Assembly: GCA_905250115.1 (NCBI GenBank)
Contig: CAJNOI010000234.1
Coordinates: 55,486 to 119,485, forward strand
DNA from: Adineta steineri
Lineage: Eukaryota; Rotifera; Eurotatoria; Adinetida; Adinetidae
Direction of reading: 5' to 3'
Length of the DNA stretch: 64,000 bases
Part shown: piece after piece, positions 60,424-64,000 of the stretch
Position numbering within the stretch: position 1 is the stretch's first letter
How the letters are laid out: every line of letters begins with the position of its first letter
Translations under genes and position numbers: made by a program
Notes under the pieces: model-generated
Told to the model about the DNA's origin: nothing
The model's input: the letters and a program-made list of their open reading frames with translations, nothing else
Database searches by the model: none

Positions 60424-63400
60424 ATGATGAAGTTCAAAACTTTAACTGCGTGGCTTTATAAAAAAGGATCTAATTACAATCTTTTTATGTTAGAAGAACA
60501 TGAATATGATGATGATGATAATGATGCTGTTCAAGATCCAGCTATTGTTCTTAAACGGCAAAAATATAAAACCCGATTATATGTTGTTCTTCTTGCAGGT
60601 AAATCATGCAAGGTGTGATATATCTCGTATATTGGGGATGCTGTAGATGTTATAGAGCTAATATAAAATACTAGCGAAGGTATCCGATGGTGGTTCAGAA
60701 ACGTTCATATTGAATACCTGCCAGCTTAGAAAACGACAGAGGATATAGAGAGGGGTATGTCTGGAAGCTTTGCGTCTATCACCGCCATATGCCCCAACCG
60801 TGTATATTTGAGTGACGCCACTGCGGCTATGTATCACTCCAACTTCTCTCGAGATCCACTCGTACTATAAACATTCCAGTGCTACTACAACTACACCTGT
60901 ATTTTGGAAATCTCACGGCAAACCCATTCAGAGAGCACATGCTCACTCCACTCCAGATATACCTCTAGTGTAGGAATCCCGCTGCAACCCTAATTTAAGT
61001 GTAATTTAATACAGGTCCACTTCAACTCCATCTCTGTTTTAGAAATCCCATTCGGATGCTATTTTGAGAGTGTGCGTGCCGTGCTTTTTATTCATCTCCG
61101 CTCCTTTGTGCCACATGCACACCAACCGTAAATAGATAGTAGTAGATGGAGACTGTACAAATCGGTCAGAACTCTCAAAATTTCCTCAAATATCAGTAAA
61201 AATCGTTGTACATTGTGGCTTGGGTGAGGTTTCACCTAGTCCACGTGAGGTGGCGCCAACCCTCTCTCAACCTTCTGTTGGACCTGTAGAGGTACCATCA
61301 AACGTTTAGCGGCGTTAGTCATAGCAGAACTGTGTGGGTGAAATTCCACCCAAATACTTTATACTGAGGCTCCATCAATGGCACCAACCCCCTCTCAGCC
61401 TTCCATTGGAGCTATGAAAGTATCATGGAAAGTATGGTGACGTTAGCTATTACAGAGCGATCTGGGTGAAATATCTCCCAGTACCACTCCGTTCCTTCTC
61501 CTTCAGTGATGCCAAACTTCTATTGGCATTCCTCTAGACTTAGACAAGTGCCATGAAAGGTTGGATGACGCCAGCTATTACTGGTACCGAATGCATTGTG
61601 TACAAACTAAGAAGCCTTCTTCTTTATGTATAGTTAGATGTACCAGCTATAACTAAGAGATATCGAAAGTAAATTGGTAGGATGCTAAGAATCCGTCCCG
61701 TCTCCGAGTTGAAAAAACATGTACGTGGGTTTGAGTTCGGAACAGTGCAGAAAATGCATATTCTGCGGAGGACCCTGCATCTTCCTATAGAGATGTCGCA
61801 TATTCCGCATCTCTATCTGTGGCTTCGAAAATGAAAAAATGTTGCATCGAATATCTCAATATAGTGTTGTATGTAGAGATGTATGATCTCTCGACCTTGT
61901 GGAATCATATTTCATGGTACCCACATTGAGATATATGCCGTTTATATGCTTTCTGTGAGTGAATAAAATTGGTTTGAATCAAAACGGCCGTATCATTGCT
62001 GTCTAAAGAATTATTTGTATGTGATGATGAGAGTAGAGTATGGGTGTGAATATTATGCTCACGTTATACCCACACTCACAAACAGACACCCTCAAATCCA
62101 AACAAAACCTAAATTTGTTGAGATATCATGAAACACATTTAGTTGTAAAAATAAAGTCGTTTATCTATCTAACAAGATTTTAATCTAAGTTATTTAGCTA
62201 CTTATTTAAAGAAAATAGTCATCATACAATTTTTTTTGTTTTAGTGTGTCTCTATATGTTGTTCTATGTTACTTTGATAAAAACCAAATCTACCATAATT
62301 ACTGTCTCGAATATAACGCCTGATACTTTTGAGAAGCTTTATTCTGAGCATGATGAAAATCTTTCATGTCCATGTTCAACAATAGCAATACCTTATCGAA
62401 ATTTTGCTTCGAACAATGTTACAATGCATTCGGTTTGTTCGAGTATTTTTATTGAACCAGAATGGATCAAAGGATTATATTTTTCAAATGCAAGTCAGTA
62501 TGGAGTATGGGATTTTCGAACAACAGCACATTCACAAGTAAGTTAGAATTTATATTTTAACATGTGTGCCTCCCTGTCATCAACTAATTGAATGAAAAGA
62601 TATGGTTTGATATATTGACGAACAGCAGAATGCTCCTCAAGATAAAGTTTGATGTAGATAGAATTAATAGAGAATTTGAGGTAAAATTGTATAAAAGCGT
62701 TATTTTCTGTTAAATTTAAGATGAATATAACAGGTAGGGATGTTGATGATGACGTAGTAGAGGTTGATTTTTCAAAAGTCATCGCGATGGGGCTGCCACA
62801 GTAGTATGCTTATTTTATCCACCATCGCGGCAGCGTTCCGTTAGCTTTTTTATTTAAGAGCGTGGCGCGGTAGCAGTTGGTTTTCAAGTGCGATGAACAG
62901 ATATCTAACAACAGATCATTGTAATATTGCTATGTTGGGGTATAAGTGATATAAGCCTTATATCAATTATACCGCAACACTATGCATGTCTACAGATATT
63001 GATTTTGTCACAAAATCAAATTCTCCAACGTATGTGTGGGTATGAATATTATATTGATCTATCATCATTCAGCATGCATATTTCCACCTTCCTCCACAAT
63101 TTCTTTCAAGCCTTTATAATTAAACTTTACAGAAGATTTGAAATATTGTATAACACACAAAAAAAAGTGACTATGTGAGAAATGAGAGATATCAGAGCGA
63201 AATACTTAGAATATAATCTCGCATAACTCATATAGTTCAAAGAAAATAATAGTTTGTCTACATTGTATAGAATTGAGATCTATACACCATATTCTACTAA
63301 TTCATATGCCTTTGATTTTTATATAAATAATTTAATACCAGGCAATACCATACTTGAAATGATCTGTACAATCGTACTAGCATTCAAAATTTTATTATTT

Positions 63401-64000
63401 TAAAGATTACTCAGAATGAAAGAAATTCAAAAATCGAAACGAATTATTTATTAGTTAATCATCATTTAATTTAAATTTCAAATGAAACAACATTTTCTGT
63501 TCTTTTCTTCTTTTAGTTTAAACTTTTATCAAGTTTTTGTTCATTTTCAAAAGAAATTATTTCTCAAACTGAGAGTGATATTGACAATAATGAACTTGTT
63601 ACTCTTTATCTTCTTTCTGAAGAACAAACTCAAATGCAAATAGATGGAACAATTGGTTTACTAAAGAACAGTGCATCGTCTCAAATGATAACATATTTAG
63701 ATTATTTAAGACACACAATTCAAACAAATTATTTAGTTTCAGCTCTCAATACAAATTTAATAATTACAATAATAGGGTCAGATGAATCTATTAGAACAGC
63801 TGCAGCTCAAGTATTTTACTCTGATGCTCCTAATACAAATCCTAAACAATGCGATAGAGAGAAAATAGTAACTGATGCTACTCTCAGTCAAGTGATCTAC
63901 GAATTAATCGAAGCTGGTCTTGTACGCAAAATGAATCCGATGCCAAATTCTACAATTGTTAATGGATTCTTTACAGGATGTACTCCTCTTGAAGCACTTC
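60424..64000 (+). CDS. Type II membrane protein of a bdelloid-type family, unknown function (partial)
   Basis: Exons 60424-60598, 62245-62537 and 63517 to beyond the window end join in phase. The start is the first ATG after an in-frame TAA. A cytosolic N-terminus with an acidic EYDDDDND patch precedes one transmembrane segment (about 52-72, split by intron 1: YVVLLA | VCLYMLFYVTL). The ectodomain has SCPCSTIAIPYRNF, CSSIFIEPEW and further sequons. I recall similar large single-pass proteins repeatedly in bdelloid genomes, but with no known role. Intron 1 is 1646 bp and has a GC-richer insertion; intron 2 is 979 bp. The 3' end is outside the window. Confidence 0.65.
60660..61990. mobile_element. 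GC-richer insertion in intron 1, unclassified
   Basis: About 1.3 kb clearly less AT-rich than the flanks, inside the first intron of the membrane-protein gene. No long open frame, terminal repeat or target duplication identified. It contains the minisatellite-like block at 61218-61580. Boundaries are estimated from composition only. Confidence 0.4.
61218..61580 (+). repeat. ~120-bp imperfect tandem repeat (three copies)
   Basis: Copies begin near 61218, 61330 and 61450 with GGGTGA-GG/AA-TTTCACC-like starts. Each contains GGC-CCAACCC-CTCTCA-CCTTC-TTGGA and a later GGCGTTAG/GACGTTAGC-TA motif. Confidence 0.65.
62035..62095. repeat. Fold-back element inside intron 1
   Basis: GTATGGGTGTGAATATTATG on the left and TACCCACACTCACAAACAGACACCCTCA on the right. 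The right terminus fits the family. Confidence 0.65.

Overview
The window looks like nuclear DNA of a bdelloid rotifer (Adineta/Rotaria type). It is AT-rich. Genes have many GT-AG introns of about 48-80 bp. Metazoan genes (MITF/TFE-type bHLH-Zip, HSP110, a NALCN-auxiliary-like protein, C2-PDZ) lie beside families that are expanded in bdelloids (ART-TPR, F-box/LRR, NHL, WWE). G-rich blocks related to the bdelloid telomere unit TGTGGG are scattered through the right half. The species assignment is inference; no rRNA or mitochondrial marker is present.

Layout. 1-5 kb: a NALF/FAM155-like membrane protein and an LRAT-type thiol acyltransferase. 5.7-10.6 kb: a tandem pair of ADP-ribosyltransferase/TPR proteins, the second broken by a one-base frameshift. 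10.9-13.7 kb: a 934-aa multi-pass membrane protein of unknown function. 13.7-17.2 kb: non-coding, with a hAT-type MITE and a hairpin. 17.2-19.7 kb: a ten-exon MITF/TFE factor. 21.0-23.1 kb: a C2-PDZ protein like the N-terminal half of RGS3. 25.6-30.4 kb: a fifteen-exon HSP110 chaperone with a TATA box and heat-shock elements upstream. 34.1-35.9 kb: an LRR transmembrane protein. An assembly gap lies at 37653-37752.

From 38.5 kb the character changes. A roughly 2-kb inverted duplication (38.56-40.54 kb and 43.98-45.96 kb, spacer 3.4 kb) carries two small unrecognised ORFs per arm. Both proteins contain an R-x4-H motif in an apparently shared C-terminal domain, possibly HEPN-like. The rest of the right half has F-box/LRR genes, a WWE protein, an NHL propeller, gene fragments and a type II membrane protein that runs off the window.

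The most unusual structure is a family of short fold-back elements, about 15-17 copies. Each has the form G-rich (GGGTGT)n, a short spacer, then C-rich (ACACCC)n, and many end in TGAGGGTG...CACCCTCA. They are absent from the first 22 kb, sparse to 38 kb and dense from 38 to 62 kb. They lie at the edges of the inverted duplication, inside a piggyBac-like MITE and on both sides of truncated gene fragments.
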